Below are positions 1 to 9,252 of a DNA stretch of 33,530 nucleotides, in pieces. How positions within the stretch are numbered: the first letter of the stretch is position 1; the number at the start of each line of letters is the position of its first letter. The translations under genes were made by a program, and so were the position numbers. The stretch spans positions 1-33,530 of the forward strand of contig JAAZXD010000003.1 of the NCBI GenBank assembly GCA_014240355.1. The letters are read 5' to 3'. Origin of the DNA: Roseibacillus sp. Its GTDB lineage: Bacteria > Verrucomicrobiota > Verrucomicrobiia > Verrucomicrobiales > Akkermansiaceae. Under the pieces are notes generated by a model. It ran no database searches, had not been told where the DNA came from, and saw only the letters and a program-made list of their open reading frames with translations.

Positions 1-657
1 GCAGTGATCCAGATGCCGCCCATGGGACACGTGGGCGACGCAAACCTCAAGCTGATCCATGCACATATCGTTGAGGCCTCCAAGGGACTGAAGGAAGTCA
101 GGGTAAAGGGGCTCGACCCCTTCTACGCCTCCCCGAGCATGCGTAAGCGTCCACAGGTGCAGCGCATCTTCATGCCGGAAGCCGGGCCCGCTGCGATCGC
201 AGTCGCCGTCACCGATGACCTGCACTACTGCTGGGATGCGGGCGAGTGCCGCCTGCGCTACATCTGGCAGGGTGATTTCATCGATGGCTGGGCGGTCTGG
301 CGCGGAAACGGAAACGGACTCTCCAAGATCCAGGGCGAGATCCTCCTCCGCGAGGAACAAAACCCTGTTCCCCTGCTGCCCGATCCAGGCAACTCCGCCC
401 CGTCCCCTCCCAAGTTCCTCGGATATTCGCTTGTGGACGGCCTGCCCACCTTCCGCTGGCGGGTGGGGGAAATGGAGGTGGCGGAGACTATCCGGCCAAC
501 GGCCGACGGAACGGCCCTTGCACGCAGCTTCGAGCTGAAGGGCAGGGTCCCGCCGGCCCTGAAGTTCAAGTCCTCCGACAAGATGTCGATCTCCACCGAA
601 TCCGCGGTCCTCGACGGGAACGGCCGCCTTACCATCACGCTGACCCCAAGACCCTGA
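1..657 (+). CDS. C-terminal part of a cytochrome c-type/PVC secreted protein (5' end outside window)
   Basis: The frame is open from the first base, so the true start lies upstream; the GTG at 4 is only the first possible start inside the window. Near the visible N-terminus is the run MPPMGHVGD, which looks like the region after a c-type haem site that supplies the axial Met; no CxxCH is visible because that part is missing. After it comes a segment (about residues 50-115) with MPEAGPAAIAVAV, YCWDAGECRLRYIWQG and FIDGWAVWRG, a style I associate with secreted cytochrome proteins of Planctomycetes and Verrucomicrobia. Its TGA overlaps the ATG of the next gene by one base (TGATG), so the two are probably translated together. 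A haem-dependent electron-transfer role next to the propeller protein is inference. Confidence 0.6.
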   Translation, partial: AVIQMPPMGHVGDANLKLIHAHIVEASKGLKEVRVKGLDPFYASPSMRKRPQVQRIFMPEAGPAAIAVAVTDDLHYCWDAGECRLRYIWQGDFIDGWAVWRGNGNGLSKIQGEILLREEQNPVPLLPDPGNSAPSPPKFLGYSLVDGLPTFRWRVGEMEVAETIRPTADGTALARSFELKGRVPPALKFKSSDKMSISTESAVLDGNGRLTITLTPRP

Positions 658-2159
658 TGCGTCCTGTTTTCATCCTGGCCCTCGCCTCCTGCCTCGCCTC
701 CGCCGACGTCTGGACGGACACCTTCAGCATCGACAGAATCGCCCTCCCGCCCGGGATCGATCCGCAGATCGGCGGCATCGACACCACTCCCGGCGGCAAC
801 CTCGCCATGTGCTTTCACCGCGGCGAGGTTCTCCTCCACGACCCGGAGGCGGGTACCTGGCAGCGATTCGCGGAAGGTCTGCACGAACCACTCGGGCTTC
901 TCGCTGAAAGCGAATCCAGTTTCCTCGTCATGCAGCGTCCCGAACTCACCCGCGTCTCCGATACCGACGGTGACGGGATGGCCGATCTCTACGAAACCGT
1001 CTTTGACAGCTTCGGAATGACGGGCAACTACCATGAGTTTGCCTTCGGCCCCACCCGCGACCGGGAGGGCAACCTCTATCTCTCCCTCGGCACCGCCTCC
1101 AATGGGGCGGGCATCCGGAAGGAAGTCCGCGGACGCTGGAGCGAAATCGGCCTGGCCCGCGAGCACATGCTGAATGGCCCCGGCTGGGGAAAGTTCAAGG
1201 GGCGCGCAGGCCGCATGTATGCCCGCGTACCCTACCGCGGATGGGTCCTGAAGGTCTCCCCCGATGGCAGGAAGTGGTGGCCCTTTGCCAGCGGGTTCCG
1301 GTCCCCGGAAGGACTCGGCTTCGACAAGGACGGCCGCCTCTACGTCACCGACAATCAGGGAGACTGGCTTGGAACCAGCAAGGTGTTCCATGTCCGCGAG
1401 GGACAATTCCACGGCCACCCGGCTTCCCTGGTCTGGACGGAGGGCTGGACCCGCGAACCGCTCAAGGTGCCGGTGGCTGAACTCGACAGGATGCGCAGCC
1501 CCGCCATGGGATTGTTCCCGCATGGCGAACTGGCCAATTCGCCCACCGAACCGCACATGATCCCAAAGGGTGTCTTCGGTCCTCTCGGGGAGCAGATGCT
1601 CATCGGCGAGATGAACCAGTCGAATCTCGTCCGCTTCCTGCCCGACCCAGTGGGCAAGGTTTCCCAGGGCGCGGCCATTCCCTTCCTGCGCACGGGAGCG
1701 CTCGGCCGGGGGAACCATCGCATGACCTTTACCCCGGATGGATCACTCTGGATCGCCAAGACCCATCTCTTATGGGCCGGCGCAAACGGTCTGGTCAGGG
1801 TCCGCCTGAAGAAAGACGCCGGGGACTTCCTGGCCATTGACCGCGTCAAACTGCTCGACCGGGGCTTCGCCCTCGGCTTCACCCAACCGGTCGATGCGGC
1901 CGTCCTGCAAGGCGTGAAAGTCCGCCGCCATACCTATAAGTATCACCAGGGCTACGGATCACCAAAGGTCGACGACAAGGACGTTCCCTGCGCGGTCACC
2001 GAGGTTTCACTGACCACCCGCACCTGCGTGGTGAAGGTCGGTGATCTGAGAGAAGGATATCTTTATACCATCAGCCTGCCGGGCGTCACCTCGACCGGGG
2101 GCAAACCCCTCCTCGGGGAGAAGGTTTATTACACTCTCGTGAAGAAACGCGGCTCGTGA
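657..2159 (+). CDS. Secreted beta-propeller protein of the PVC 'membrane-bound dehydrogenase' type
   Basis: A 500-aa protein with a short signal peptide (MRPVFILALASCLASA) followed by a propeller-like region rich in repeated strands such as EPLGLLAESESSFLVMQRPEL, FGPTRDREGNLYLSLGT, GFRSPEGLGFDKDGRLYVTD and HRMTFTPDGSLWIAKTHLL. DTDGDGMADLYE (about residues 102-113) resembles a calcium-binding loop. This matches the sorbosone-dehydrogenase-like/NHL propellers abundant in Planctomycetes and Verrucomicrobia (TIGR02604-like). Start chosen at the ATG overlapping the previous stop codon, which places the signal peptide at the N-terminus. The usual pairing of such proteins with haem-binding PVC proteins agrees with its upstream neighbour. 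The substrate cannot be read from the sequence; oxidation of a sugar or alcohol is a guess from the family name. Confidence 0.7.
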   Translation: MRPVFILALASCLASADVWTDTFSIDRIALPPGIDPQIGGIDTTPGGNLAMCFHRGEVLLHDPEAGTWQRFAEGLHEPLGLLAESESSFLVMQRPELTRVSDTDGDGMADLYETVFDSFGMTGNYHEFAFGPTRDREGNLYLSLGTASNGAGIRKEVRGRWSEIGLAREHMLNGPGWGKFKGRAGRMYARVPYRGWVLKVSPDGRKWWPFASGFRSPEGLGFDKDGRLYVTDNQGDWLGTSKVFHVREGQFHGHPASLVWTEGWTREPLKVPVAELDRMRSPAMGLFPHGELANSPTEPHMIPKGVFGPLGEQMLIGEMNQSNLVRFLPDPVGKVSQGAAIPFLRTGALGRGNHRMTFTPDGSLWIAKTHLLWAGANGLVRVRLKKDAGDFLAIDRVKLLDRGFALGFTQPVDAAVLQGVKVRRHTYKYHQGYGSPKVDDKDVPCAVTEVSLTTRTCVVKVGDLREGYLYTISLPGVTSTGGKPLLGEKVYYTLVKKRGS

Positions 2160-2472
2160 GGAAACTCGACGGGGAAATCTCCAAATAAGACCAATCTCCA
2201 AGTTCCCAAAACTCAGGACGCGGGAGGATTGCTCTTTGGATCCTGAGATTTACCTGGAAATTGGCCTGTCGAGCCTGCGCCTTGAGATTAGGACTGAGAA
2301 TCAGGCTGTCGCGCCGATATCGGCCCGCCGCAAATTCTCCTGAATCCCCGCTTCCTCTCGCTATGGATTACCCATGAAAGCTCCAGTTCCTGAATCGTCC
2401 CCATCCCCAAAAAAACTCGCCTCGCGGATCTAATCCATCTAAAATCGAGGTCCCCCATCTCCTCTTCTTGTC
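2160..2472. other. 313-nt intergenic region with a long imperfect inverted repeat and a 12-nt palindrome
   Basis: No gene is visible. The left part holds the inverted repeat described separately (2165-2273). A perfect palindrome GCCGATATCGGC lies at 2313-2324. A possible -10 box TAAAAT lies at 2440-2445, 27 nt before the ATG at 2473, but I see no good -35 box and no Shine-Dalgarno sequence before that ATG, so the promoter of the 1232-aa protein is not defined. Confidence 0.5.
2165..2273. repeat. Imperfect long inverted repeat (MITE-like or terminator-like hairpin)
   Basis: CTCGAC at 2165-2170 faces GTCGAG at 2268-2273. Inside it, 2191-2218 (starts CCAATCTCCAAG, ends CTCAGGA) pairs imperfectly with 2241-2264 (starts TCCTGAG, ends GGAAATTGG), leaving a loop of about 22 nt. 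It starts a few bases after the stop codon at 2159. A transcript would fold into a long hairpin, so it may end transcription of the upstream pair. No T-run follows and no transposase is near. Whether it is a dispersed element needs a genome search. Confidence 0.45.
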
Positions 2473-5400
2473 ATGACCTCTCCCTCTCTTCTGGCCCTGG
2501 TCGCGCTGGTTCTGGCGGCTACTTTTCTAGCGCCCCCGCTGCGGGCCGAAGATGACACCTTTCAGCCCATCGAGGCCCAGATGACCAATCGGGCAGTGGT
2601 CATGAAATTGACCGGCGGCGTGCGGCGTGTCCGCCTGCGCGTGCGCACTGAAGAGGGCGCTTGGAAGACGGTCACCATCGCCCACCTCGAGGGCAGTGAG
2701 GGTTTCCTTAAACTCCGCCTGCCCGACGACGTGGCCGAGGAAGACTGCGAGATCTCCATCAGCAAATACGATCCCTTTCCCTACCGCGTTTACCAGGGGG
2801 CCACCAAATTCGACCCCACCGATTCGGACGGCAATCAAGCCGCCCTGGCCGGGGGTGAGCGCTTCGCGGCTGTGGACGCAGCGAGCCCGGAAGGCGAGGA
2901 AGTGGTGGAAGAGTCCGACATCTGGAAATGGCGCGACGAGACTCTCTACTTTTTCAACCAGTACAAGGGTCTCCAGGCCATCGATGTCTCCGATCCCGCC
3001 GCGCCCAGGCGACTCGCCACCTACCCCGTCGATGGCTACGGCGAGCAGATGTACATCCACCCGCAGGCCAATCTCGTCATGCTTCTCAATTACGATCGCA
3101 ATACGGGCGACGGCAGGGTCGACCTGGTGGCCCACGACTCGCCCACCGAACTCACCCTGCGGGACACCTTCCGCGTCCCGGGTGCCATCCTGGAATCCCG
3201 CCTCATCGGCAACATCCTCTACGTGATCTCCCGCGACTCGTGGCGGGTTGAGACCACGGACCAGGACGGTGTCGTGCACGTTTTGAACCGATCCGGCCTG
3301 GCCATCACCAAGATAGACCTCAATGATCCCGAAAACCCGATCGTCGATTACCCCCTGAGCCTCGGCAGCGAGCTTTACAGCTACTGGGGCGCGCAGGTCC
3401 AGGCCACCTCCGAGGCCCTCCTCATTTCCACCAACGCCTACGACCAGGTGCGCGGCCAGTCGATCTCCACTGTCCACGTGGTCGACATCTCCAATCCCAA
3501 CCAACTCCCACAGGTCTCTCACCGCTTCCAGGTGGCCGGCGAGGTCCGCAACAAGTTCAACATGCGGCTCAGGGACGACGTCCTCACCGTGGTGAGCCAG
3601 ATCTGGCGCAACATCAACGGAACTCGCCGGATCAGTGCCAGCGTAGAGACCTTCGACCTCGCCACCGGACGCCGCGGAGGATCTCTCACCTTCGCCAACA
3701 ACGAGACCATCACTGCCGCCCGCTTTTCGGGGGACCTCCTCTACGTAGTGACCTTCCTGCGCATCGACCCGCTCTTTGTGATCGACCTCTCGCGGCCTCT
3801 CTCTCCCCGCATGGTGAGCGAGTTGGAGATCCCCGGCTTTTCCACCTACCTGCAGCCCTACGGCGAAGACGCCCTCCTTTCCATCGGAGTGGAAGACAGC
3901 AAGATCGCAGTCTCCTGGTTCGATGTGAGCGATCCCTCCAACACTTCCCTGGCCTCCCGCGTCTACATCGGCGCAGAAGATGGCTGGGCCTGGACCGAGG
4001 CCAACTGGGATGAAAAGGCCTTCGGCTATTATCCCGCCGACGACCTTCTCCTCGTGCCCTACCAGGGATCCGATCCGGAGAAGGGACGGCAGAGCGGGGT
4101 GCAACTGGTCGAACTGGGCGACCGGGAACTCACCAAGCGCGGATCCTTCGAGCACCAGTTCCAGGCCCGCCGCGCCAAGGTGCTAAACGATGCGGTGGTC
4201 TCCATCTCCGGCCGTGCCCTGCGTTCGCTCGACATCAGCGACCGCGACAACCCCAAGCTCCTGGCCGAACTGATGCTCGCCTGGCCCGTCGACTCCGTCT
4301 ACCGGAAGGACAACCGGCTCTACCAGCTGGAACGCGGGGACAACTCCTGGCAGTGGTGGGGAAGCAGTGCGGACTCCTCCTACCTCCACCTCAGCCCGGC
4401 GGACGATGCCGAGGAACTGATCACCACCCTCGAACTGCCCGGCGGTGAGCTGAGCGGGTCGTTTCTTCATGACAATTGCCTCTTCGTGGCGCAGACCCGG
4501 TCCCTCATCGTGGAAGGGGAACCCACCCGCGTGATCTTCACCACCAGCGTGATCGACCTCGGCGATCCGGACCGGCCCATCATCGTCGGCAGCCACGACC
4601 ATACCTCTGAAATCGAAGACCACTTCGGATGGGGCTTTGGTGCGGACTATACGGGCACCTTGCTCCCGGACGGCACGCTCCTCTGGCACCCCAGCGAACT
4701 GAGTTCTGCCTGGGGCTTCCCCCTCCGGGATCTCGACTGGGGACCGGGCCTCTGGGCTCCACCCACCCCGGGCCGGGCCTACAGCGTCGATATCTCCGAC
4801 AAGACCAACCCCCGGATCCTGGCCTCCGTCGGCCTCGAGACCGGGGAAGAAACCTGGTCGGAGGGCGCGGTCATCGTTGTCGGTTCCACCCTCTACTACG
4901 GCACCCAAAAGAGCGAGCCCATTGCAGAGCGCGACGAAACCAGCCGCTGGATCGCGCGTCACTGGCTGGGCCACGTCGACTTCAGCGACCCCGCCAATCC
5001 GGTGGAGGGCGACCCGGCGGAACTGCCCGGCACCTTCGAGCACGGCGTCCTCACTCCCTCCGGCGGCCATCTCCTCTTCAGCACACACCGGGAGTCCTAC
5101 CGCGACCAGGATGACAGCTGGCATCAGGATCTCAAGATCCAGACCCTCGCCTTCGATGGCGTGAACGCCTTTTTCATCGCAGAAGTCACGGCCCCCGATT
5201 GGGCCTGGGGCGCGAAGGCCTTCGAGGGAGCGACCATGACGCTGGGAAATGACTCCTACGCTGAAGATCTACGCACCGCTCAGATCGACATCCACCGCTG
5301 GAACTTCGATGGCACCTTCCTGGATATCCAGAAGTGGGAGTTTCCCGATCTGCGCGTCTACGACCTCCATATCGAAGACGACCTCCTCATTATCGCAGGC

Positions 5401-6171
5401 GGCGATCTCACCTTTATCGACTTCGCGGATCCTTCCGATCCCACTCCCACCTTCGTCACCTTCCGGCCCCGTAACTACTACTGGCACCGCCCCGGGGAGA
5501 TCGAGATCCATGAGCGCTCCTTCGCCTACGTGCCCCAAAATATCTATGGCGTTGAGGTCCTCGACTTCGGAGGGGCCTTCGATCCGAATCCCGACCCGGG
5601 CCCACAACCCACAGAGCGTCCCGGCGACGAGTGGGACAAGGTTTCGCTCGAGTGGCTCCCCCTCACCTACGCAGACAATTCGCTCATGCTGGCAGCCCTC
5701 CCGCCCACCGCGAACTGGTCCATCTGCATCCCCGGAGAAGGCTTCTGCATGTCCTACGAGGACTGGGCCCGCCAAGCCTTCCAGCTAGACGAAGGCGACC
5801 CCATCCCGGACTTCTCCGCCGATGACGACCGCGATGGCCGCGACAATGGCTGGGAGTACTTCACCGGAACCGATCCACAAGAGGCGCGCCACTACGCCGA
5901 CTTCGAGATTCAGCTCGTCACCGACAGGGACGGTGAGCAGTACCTGAGCGGACACGTCCTCGTGAATCCCTCTGCTCCAGTTCTCTCCAACATGATCCCG
6001 GAGCTCTCCCACGACCTCATCGAGTGGCAGAGCGACACCCGGCTCTTTGAGGTGGCCGCCCATCCCTTCGAGCTCCGGCCCGGATTGGGATGGAGAACGG
6101 CCAGCCCGGTCCGAGATCACAAGGAAGCCTTCCTGCGGGTCAAGGTGAGTCCTGCCCTGCCCGGAAACTAG
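2473..6171 (+). CDS. Large secreted beta-propeller domain protein with Ca-type spacer and C-terminal verrucomicrobial domain
   Basis: A 1232-aa exported protein with a signal peptide (about residues 1-25, ending PPLRAED). The main part carries many strands of the type LQAIDVSDPAAPRRLATY, VHVVDISNPNQLP, FVIDLSRPLSPRMVSELEIPG, SLDISDRDNPKLLAEL, SVDISDKTNPRILASV and TFIDFADPSDPTPTF, that is 'ID(I/V)SdPxxP' repeats. These are the mark of the secreted C-terminal beta-propeller domain (Beta_propel, PF09826) and LVIvD-type repeats. Near 1100 is PDFSADDDRDGRDNGWEYFTG, a thrombospondin-type-3-like Asp-rich spacer, then a C-terminal beta domain with ELSHDLIEWQSD, a style frequent in verrucomicrobial exported proteins. 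It stands alone between gaps. The cellular role is unknown; cell-surface binding or assembly is a guess. There are no catalytic residues I can name. Confidence 0.7.
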   Translation: MTSPSLLALVALVLAATFLAPPLRAEDDTFQPIEAQMTNRAVVMKLTGGVRRVRLRVRTEEGAWKTVTIAHLEGSEGFLKLRLPDDVAEEDCEISISKYDPFPYRVYQGATKFDPTDSDGNQAALAGGERFAAVDAASPEGEEVVEESDIWKWRDETLYFFNQYKGLQAIDVSDPAAPRRLATYPVDGYGEQMYIHPQANLVMLLNYDRNTGDGRVDLVAHDSPTELTLRDTFRVPGAILESRLIGNILYVISRDSWRVETTDQDGVVHVLNRSGLAITKIDLNDPENPIVDYPLSLGSELYSYWGAQVQATSEALLISTNAYDQVRGQSISTVHVVDISNPNQLPQVSHRFQVAGEVRNKFNMRLRDDVLTVVSQIWRNINGTRRISASVETFDLATGRRGGSLTFANNETITAARFSGDLLYVVTFLRIDPLFVIDLSRPLSPRMVSELEIPGFSTYLQPYGEDALLSIGVEDSKIAVSWFDVSDPSNTSLASRVYIGAEDGWAWTEANWDEKAFGYYPADDLLLVPYQGSDPEKGRQSGVQLVELGDRELTKRGSFEHQFQARRAKVLNDAVVSISGRALRSLDISDRDNPKLLAELMLAWPVDSVYRKDNRLYQLERGDNSWQWWGSSADSSYLHLSPADDAEELITTLELPGGELSGSFLHDNCLFVAQTRSLIVEGEPTRVIFTTSVIDLGDPDRPIIVGSHDHTSEIEDHFGWGFGADYTGTLLPDGTLLWHPSELSSAWGFPLRDLDWGPGLWAPPTPGRAYSVDISDKTNPRILASVGLETGEETWSEGAVIVVGSTLYYGTQKSEPIAERDETSRWIARHWLGHVDFSDPANPVEGDPAELPGTFEHGVLTPSGGHLLFSTHRESYRDQDDSWHQDLKIQTLAFDGVNAFFIAEVTAPDWAWGAKAFEGATMTLGNDSYAEDLRTAQIDIHRWNFDGTFLDIQKWEFPDLRVYDLHIEDDLLIIAGGDLTFIDFADPSDPTPTFVTFRPRNYYWHRPGEIEIHERSFAYVPQNIYGVEVLDFGGAFDPNPDPGPQPTERPGDEWDKVSLEWLPLTYADNSLMLAALPPTANWSICIPGEGFCMSYEDWARQAFQLDEGDPIPDFSADDDRDGRDNGWEYFTGTDPQEARHYADFEIQLVTDRDGEQYLSGHVLVNPSAPVLSNMIPELSHDLIEWQSDTRLFEVAAHPFELRPGLGWRTASPVRDHKEAFLRVKVSPALPGN

Positions 6172-6221
6172 CGAATTGATCAGTGCTGGAATTTCCGCAC
6201 TTCCCGGGATAGGATCCCCGG

Positions 6222-6995
6222 GTGCGGAAGATCCTCATCCGGGCCACCCTCATCCTTCTGCTCGTCGGCACCTGCTTCGCTGGCTGGGTTTACCGTGCCA
6301 GGATTGTCGCTCTGGTAGAGACGGCCATCGTTTCGTCCACCGCCTCCGGCCCTGCTCCCGACCCTGAGACCTATTCCGTCCTCTCAGAGAGCCTGGAGGA
6401 ACATCGCAGGCGCCTGAGCGCCGACTACCTTCGGACCACCAGCAACACCGAGCGCACGAAAATCCTGGGACAGGCCCGCAAATTGCTGGAAATGAGCCTT
6501 CCCCGCCTGATGCGCTGCTGGTTGGGCACCCCCTGGGACTTCAATGGCATCGCACACGAACCGGGCGACGGCAAGGTGGCCTGTGGATACTTCGTTTCCT
6601 CCGTTCTCCAGGATGCGGGCTTCCGTGTTGAGTGGGCCCCTCTCGCCCAGCAGGCGTCGCAGAACATCCTGGGCACCTTTCTCTCTCCTGACGACATGAA
6701 GATCCGGGTGGGTGTTGACTACGAGCGGTTTCTCTCCGAAGTCCTGTCCTGCGGGAACGGAATCTATATCGTGGGCCTCGACAGCCACGTCGCCTTCCTG
6801 GTGGTCACCGACGGAGGCGAGATCCATTTCATCCATTCCTCTGGCGCCAGCCCCTACTGCGTGGTCGACGAATCCCGCGAGGACGCCCAGGTCCTGCGCC
6901 GTTCCAACTACCGCGTGACCGGCAACCTCACCGCCAACAGCGAGGTGATCCGCAACTGGCTCCTTGGCGCCAGATTCAAGACCAGGACCCTCTGA
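6222..6995 (+). CDS. Membrane-anchored NlpC/P60-like cysteine hydrolase
   Basis: A 257-aa protein with an N-terminal membrane segment (about residues 4-22, RATLILLLVGTCFAGWVY). A papain-like core follows: LGTPWDFNG (101-109), VACGYFVSSVLQ with the presumed nucleophile Cys121, and DSHVAFLVV with the presumed His189. The order GTPW-Cys-His and the spacing match NlpC/P60 or amidase-type cysteine peptidases, which usually cut peptidoglycan peptides; the rest is divergent, so the substrate is not certain. The start is GTG at 6222, since no ATG precedes the membrane segment. AGGA at 6211-6214 lies 7 nt before it and could be a Shine-Dalgarno; the same bases also form TAGGAT, a possible -10 box. The gene converges with recO, 36 nt away. 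Confidence 0.6.
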   Translation: MRKILIRATLILLLVGTCFAGWVYRARIVALVETAIVSSTASGPAPDPETYSVLSESLEEHRRRLSADYLRTTSNTERTKILGQARKLLEMSLPRLMRCWLGTPWDFNGIAHEPGDGKVACGYFVSSVLQDAGFRVEWAPLAQQASQNILGTFLSPDDMKIRVGVDYERFLSEVLSCGNGIYIVGLDSHVAFLVVTDGGEIHFIHSSGASPYCVVDESREDAQVLRRSNYRVTGNLTANSEVIRNWLLGARFKTRTL

Positions 6996-7031
6996 CCGGA
7001 GGCGAAGCGGCCCCGGCAGGAAGGATGCAGC

Positions 7032-7580
7032 TCAAATCTCGCCGGAATCATTGCCGAGGAGAGCCAGACAGTCCGCCCGCGACCTGGGCAATCCTCCAAA
7101 AGCCCGCTCCAGGGCCGCTCCCGCATTCAGCCCTTCATGGCCCACTCCCAGCAGTTCCGCCAGCTGCCGCTCGTAGTGCAGGAGCGTCCTACGGTCCGCC
7201 GGTGCCTTCACGAGGTAGGAAAGGGCGCGCCGCAACAGATCGAAGAGTTCCGGAACGGGGTGCTCACGCTCTACTCCCTGTTCAAGAAGCTGCCCAAAGT
7301 AGGCCGCCAGCATTGTGTGGGCATAGCTGCGACGCAACTCGGTGCGAAACTCGGCCACCTCCGCCTCCTTCAGGATGTGCAATTCGCTTTTCCGGCTGGG
7401 CACCCACACGAGGTCCGCTTCCACAAAGAGGTCGAGCTTGCCCGCAAAAGGGCTCTTTGCCCTCCGGGCACCCTTCGCCACCGTCTTCAACAAACCCGCC
7501 TCCTCGGTGCACCAGTGCACGATCAGGCTGGTGTCACCCAGCCTGGTGAGCCGGATCACAATCCCGCGCGCCTTGTCCAT
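7032..7580 (-). CDS. recO: DNA repair protein RecO (short form)
   Basis: A 182-aa protein. The N-terminal OB-fold part shows ARGIVIRLTRLGDTSLIVHWCTEEAGLLKTVAKGARR and SPFAGKLDLFVEADLVW, the typical RecO start; a helical part follows with SYAHTMLAAYFGQLLEQG and PELFDLLRRALSYL. RecO works with RecF and RecR to load RecA on gaps coated with SSB. Typical RecO proteins are about 240 aa and often have a four-Cys zinc motif in the C-terminal half. Here the protein is shorter and I see only two isolated cysteines, so the zinc finger is missing. ATG start at 7580. TAGAAC ends 7 nt before the ATG, but no good -35 box was found. Read divergently from nupC with 207 nt between. Confidence 0.85.
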   Translation of the reverse strand: MDKARGIVIRLTRLGDTSLIVHWCTEEAGLLKTVAKGARRAKSPFAGKLDLFVEADLVWVPSRKSELHILKEAEVAEFRTELRRSYAHTMLAAYFGQLLEQGVEREHPVPELFDLLRRALSYLVKAPADRRTLLHYERQLAELLGVGHEGLNAGAALERAFGGLPRSRADCLALLGNDSGEI

Positions 7581-7787
7581 CCCCCACGTTCTAGATTTCC
7601 CCGAGGGGAGCGGGCCCCCGGCCGGACACCGGCATCATGATCAGATCCTGCCCCCCTGCGCATATCATCACCCCAACCTCCCGAGCCCGCCTCCCCCTGT
7701 CAAGGCTGCGCTGAAAGAGGAAGATTGCGCTACGGTTTCGATGGCCGCGGCCCACCATCTCTGGTAGGGCATCGTTCTTCCGCCACA

Positions 7788-9008
7788 ATGTCTGCGCTCG
7801 TCTCCCTTCTCGGAATGGCCGCCCTCCTGGGCATCGCAGTGCTTGCTTCCTCCGATCGGCGCGCCATTCGCCTCCGCAGCGTCCTGGGAGCCTTTCTCGT
7901 CCAGGCGGGGCTCGGAGCCTTCGTCCTCTTCACTCCCTGGGGCCAAGCGGTCCTGGGCGCTCTCTCGGAGCTGGTCCGGGCCATCATCACGAGCGGGGAC
8001 AAGGGCATCTCCTTTCTCTTCGGCTCACTCGCCGAGCAGGACTCGATGGGCTTCATCTTCGTGGTCAGGGTTCTCCCCGTCATCATCTTTTTTGCTTCGC
8101 TGATCGCGGTCCTCTACCACCTGAAGATCATGCCTCTCATCATCCGGACCCTCGGGGGAGCCCTCCGCAAGGCCCTGGGGACGAGCCGGGCAGAATCCCT
8201 CTCGGCCACCGCCAATATCTTCGTGGGACAGACCGAGGCTCCGCTCGTGGTGCGCCCCTACATCCCCCACATGACCCAGTCCGAGCTCTTCGCCATCATG
8301 GTGGGCGGGCTTGCTTCCATCGCCGGATCGGTCCTCGCCGCCTATGCCGGCATGGGAGTGAAGCTGGAATATCTCCTCGCCGCCTCCTTCATGGCTGCCC
8401 CAGGCGGATTGCTCTTTGCAAAGATCCTTCTCCCCGAGAGTGAAGTACCCGAGGAACACCTGCCCCATGACGATGAGGAGGACAAACCCGTCAACGTCCT
8501 CGACGCCGCGGCCCAGGGAGCCTCCGCCGGCCTGAAACTCGCCCTCAATGTAGGGGCCATGCTACTTGCCTTCATCGCGCTCATCGCGCTCCTCAATCTT
8601 GGCCTGGGAACGGTGGGGGGCTGGTTCGGACACTCCGATCTCACCCTCCAGCAGATCCTGGGCGTTCTCTTCGCTCCTCTCGCCTGGATCCTCGGTGTTC
8701 CCTGGGAGGAGGCCGGGCGGGCCGGGAGCTTCATCGGCCAGAAGATTGTCCTCAACGAGTTCGTGGCTTACAAGGCGCTCCTCGACGACGGCTCCCTCTC
8801 ACCACTCTCCGAGGGCATCGTCACTTTTGCGCTCTGCGGCTTCGCGAATCTTTCCTCCATCGCCATCCTGCTCGGGGGACTGGGGGGAATGGCCCCTACC
8901 CGACGCAAGGACATCGCCCGCCTGGGCCTGAAGGCCGTCTTTGCAGCTTCCCTCGCCAACTTCATGAGCGCCGCCATCGCCGGTCTCTTTCTCGCCCTGA
9001 GCCTGTAA
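7788..9008 (+). CDS. nupC: NupC-type concentrative nucleoside transporter (CNT family)
   Basis: A 406-aa inner-membrane protein with many hydrophobic segments. [15 protein letters not shown] (about 144-158) carries the Gln-Thr-Glu (148-150) and [11 protein letters not shown] carries the Asn-Glu (323-324) that bind the nucleoside in CNT structures; [19 protein letters not shown] is also typical. It imports nucleosides with Na+ or H+. The start is the ATG at 7788; an in-frame ATG at 7725 would add 21 hydrophilic residues unlike the family. It heads an operon with XapX and deoA-deoB-deoD, which fits uptake followed by phosphorolysis. I did not find a clear promoter in the 207-nt divergent gap with recO. 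Confidence 0.9.
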   Translation: MSALVSLLGMAALLGIAVLASSDRRAIRLRSVLGAFLVQAGLGAFVLFTPWGQAVLGALSELVRAIITSGDKGISFLFGSLAEQDSMGFIFVVRVLPVIIFFASLIAVLYHLKIMPLIIRTLGGALRKALGTSRAESLSATANIFVGQTEAPLVVRPYIPHMTQSELFAIMVGGLASIAGSVLAAYAGMGVKLEYLLAASFMAAPGGLLFAKILLPESEVPEEHLPHDDEEDKPVNVLDAAAQGASAGLKLALNVGAMLLAFIALIALLNLGLGTVGGWFGHSDLTLQQILGVLFAPLAWILGVPWEEAGRAGSFIGQKIVLNEFVAYKALLDDGSLSPLSEGIVTFALCGFANLSSIAILLGGLGGMAPTRRKDIARLGLKAVFAASLANFMSAAIAGLFLALSL

Positions 9009-9055
9009 GAAAAATCAAGCCCATGCCGGACCCGCAGCCATCTTCCAGAAAACCA

Positions 9056-9223
9056 ATGATCGAGATTTTCCTCGCCCTCGCCGTCGGCATGGTCGTCGGC
9101 TTCCTCTTCAGTGCCTGCAAGCTCCCCCTCCCTGCCCCGCCGGCCATTGCCGGGGTGGTGGGAATCGTGGGAATCTATCTCGGAGCCCAAGTCTGGCCCC
9201 TGCTCGCAAACCTGTTTTCCTGA
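9056..9223 (+). CDS. XapX-domain small membrane protein (DUF1427)
   Basis: A 55-aa protein with two hydrophobic helices: [17 protein letters not shown], then the marked [21 protein letters not shown]. The '[18 protein letters not shown]' core defines the XapX domain, a short membrane module of unknown activity. An upstream in-frame ATG at 9023 would add [12 protein letters not shown] chose 9056 because family members usually start right at the first helix, but neither start has a clear Shine-Dalgarno. It sits between the nucleoside transporter and the thymidine phosphorylase gene, so a link with nucleoside uptake or efflux is a fair inference. Confidence 0.8.
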   Translation: MIEIFLALAVGMVVGFLFSACKLPLPAPPAIAGVVGIVGIYLGAQVWPLLANLFS

Positions 9224-9252
9224 ACGCCCTGCAGCCGCCAAAACCTGCCGTG

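Noticed and set aside
258-1718. Long open frame of 486 codons on the minus strand opposite the first two genes
   Set aside because: It is a shadow of the GC-rich coding frame. The plus-strand proteins have signal peptide and domain patterns while this translation has none.
2527-4155. Long minus-strand open frame of 542 codons opposite the 1232-aa protein
   Set aside because: Composition (runs of Gly, Asp and Val) and lack of any domain mark it as antisense to the propeller gene.
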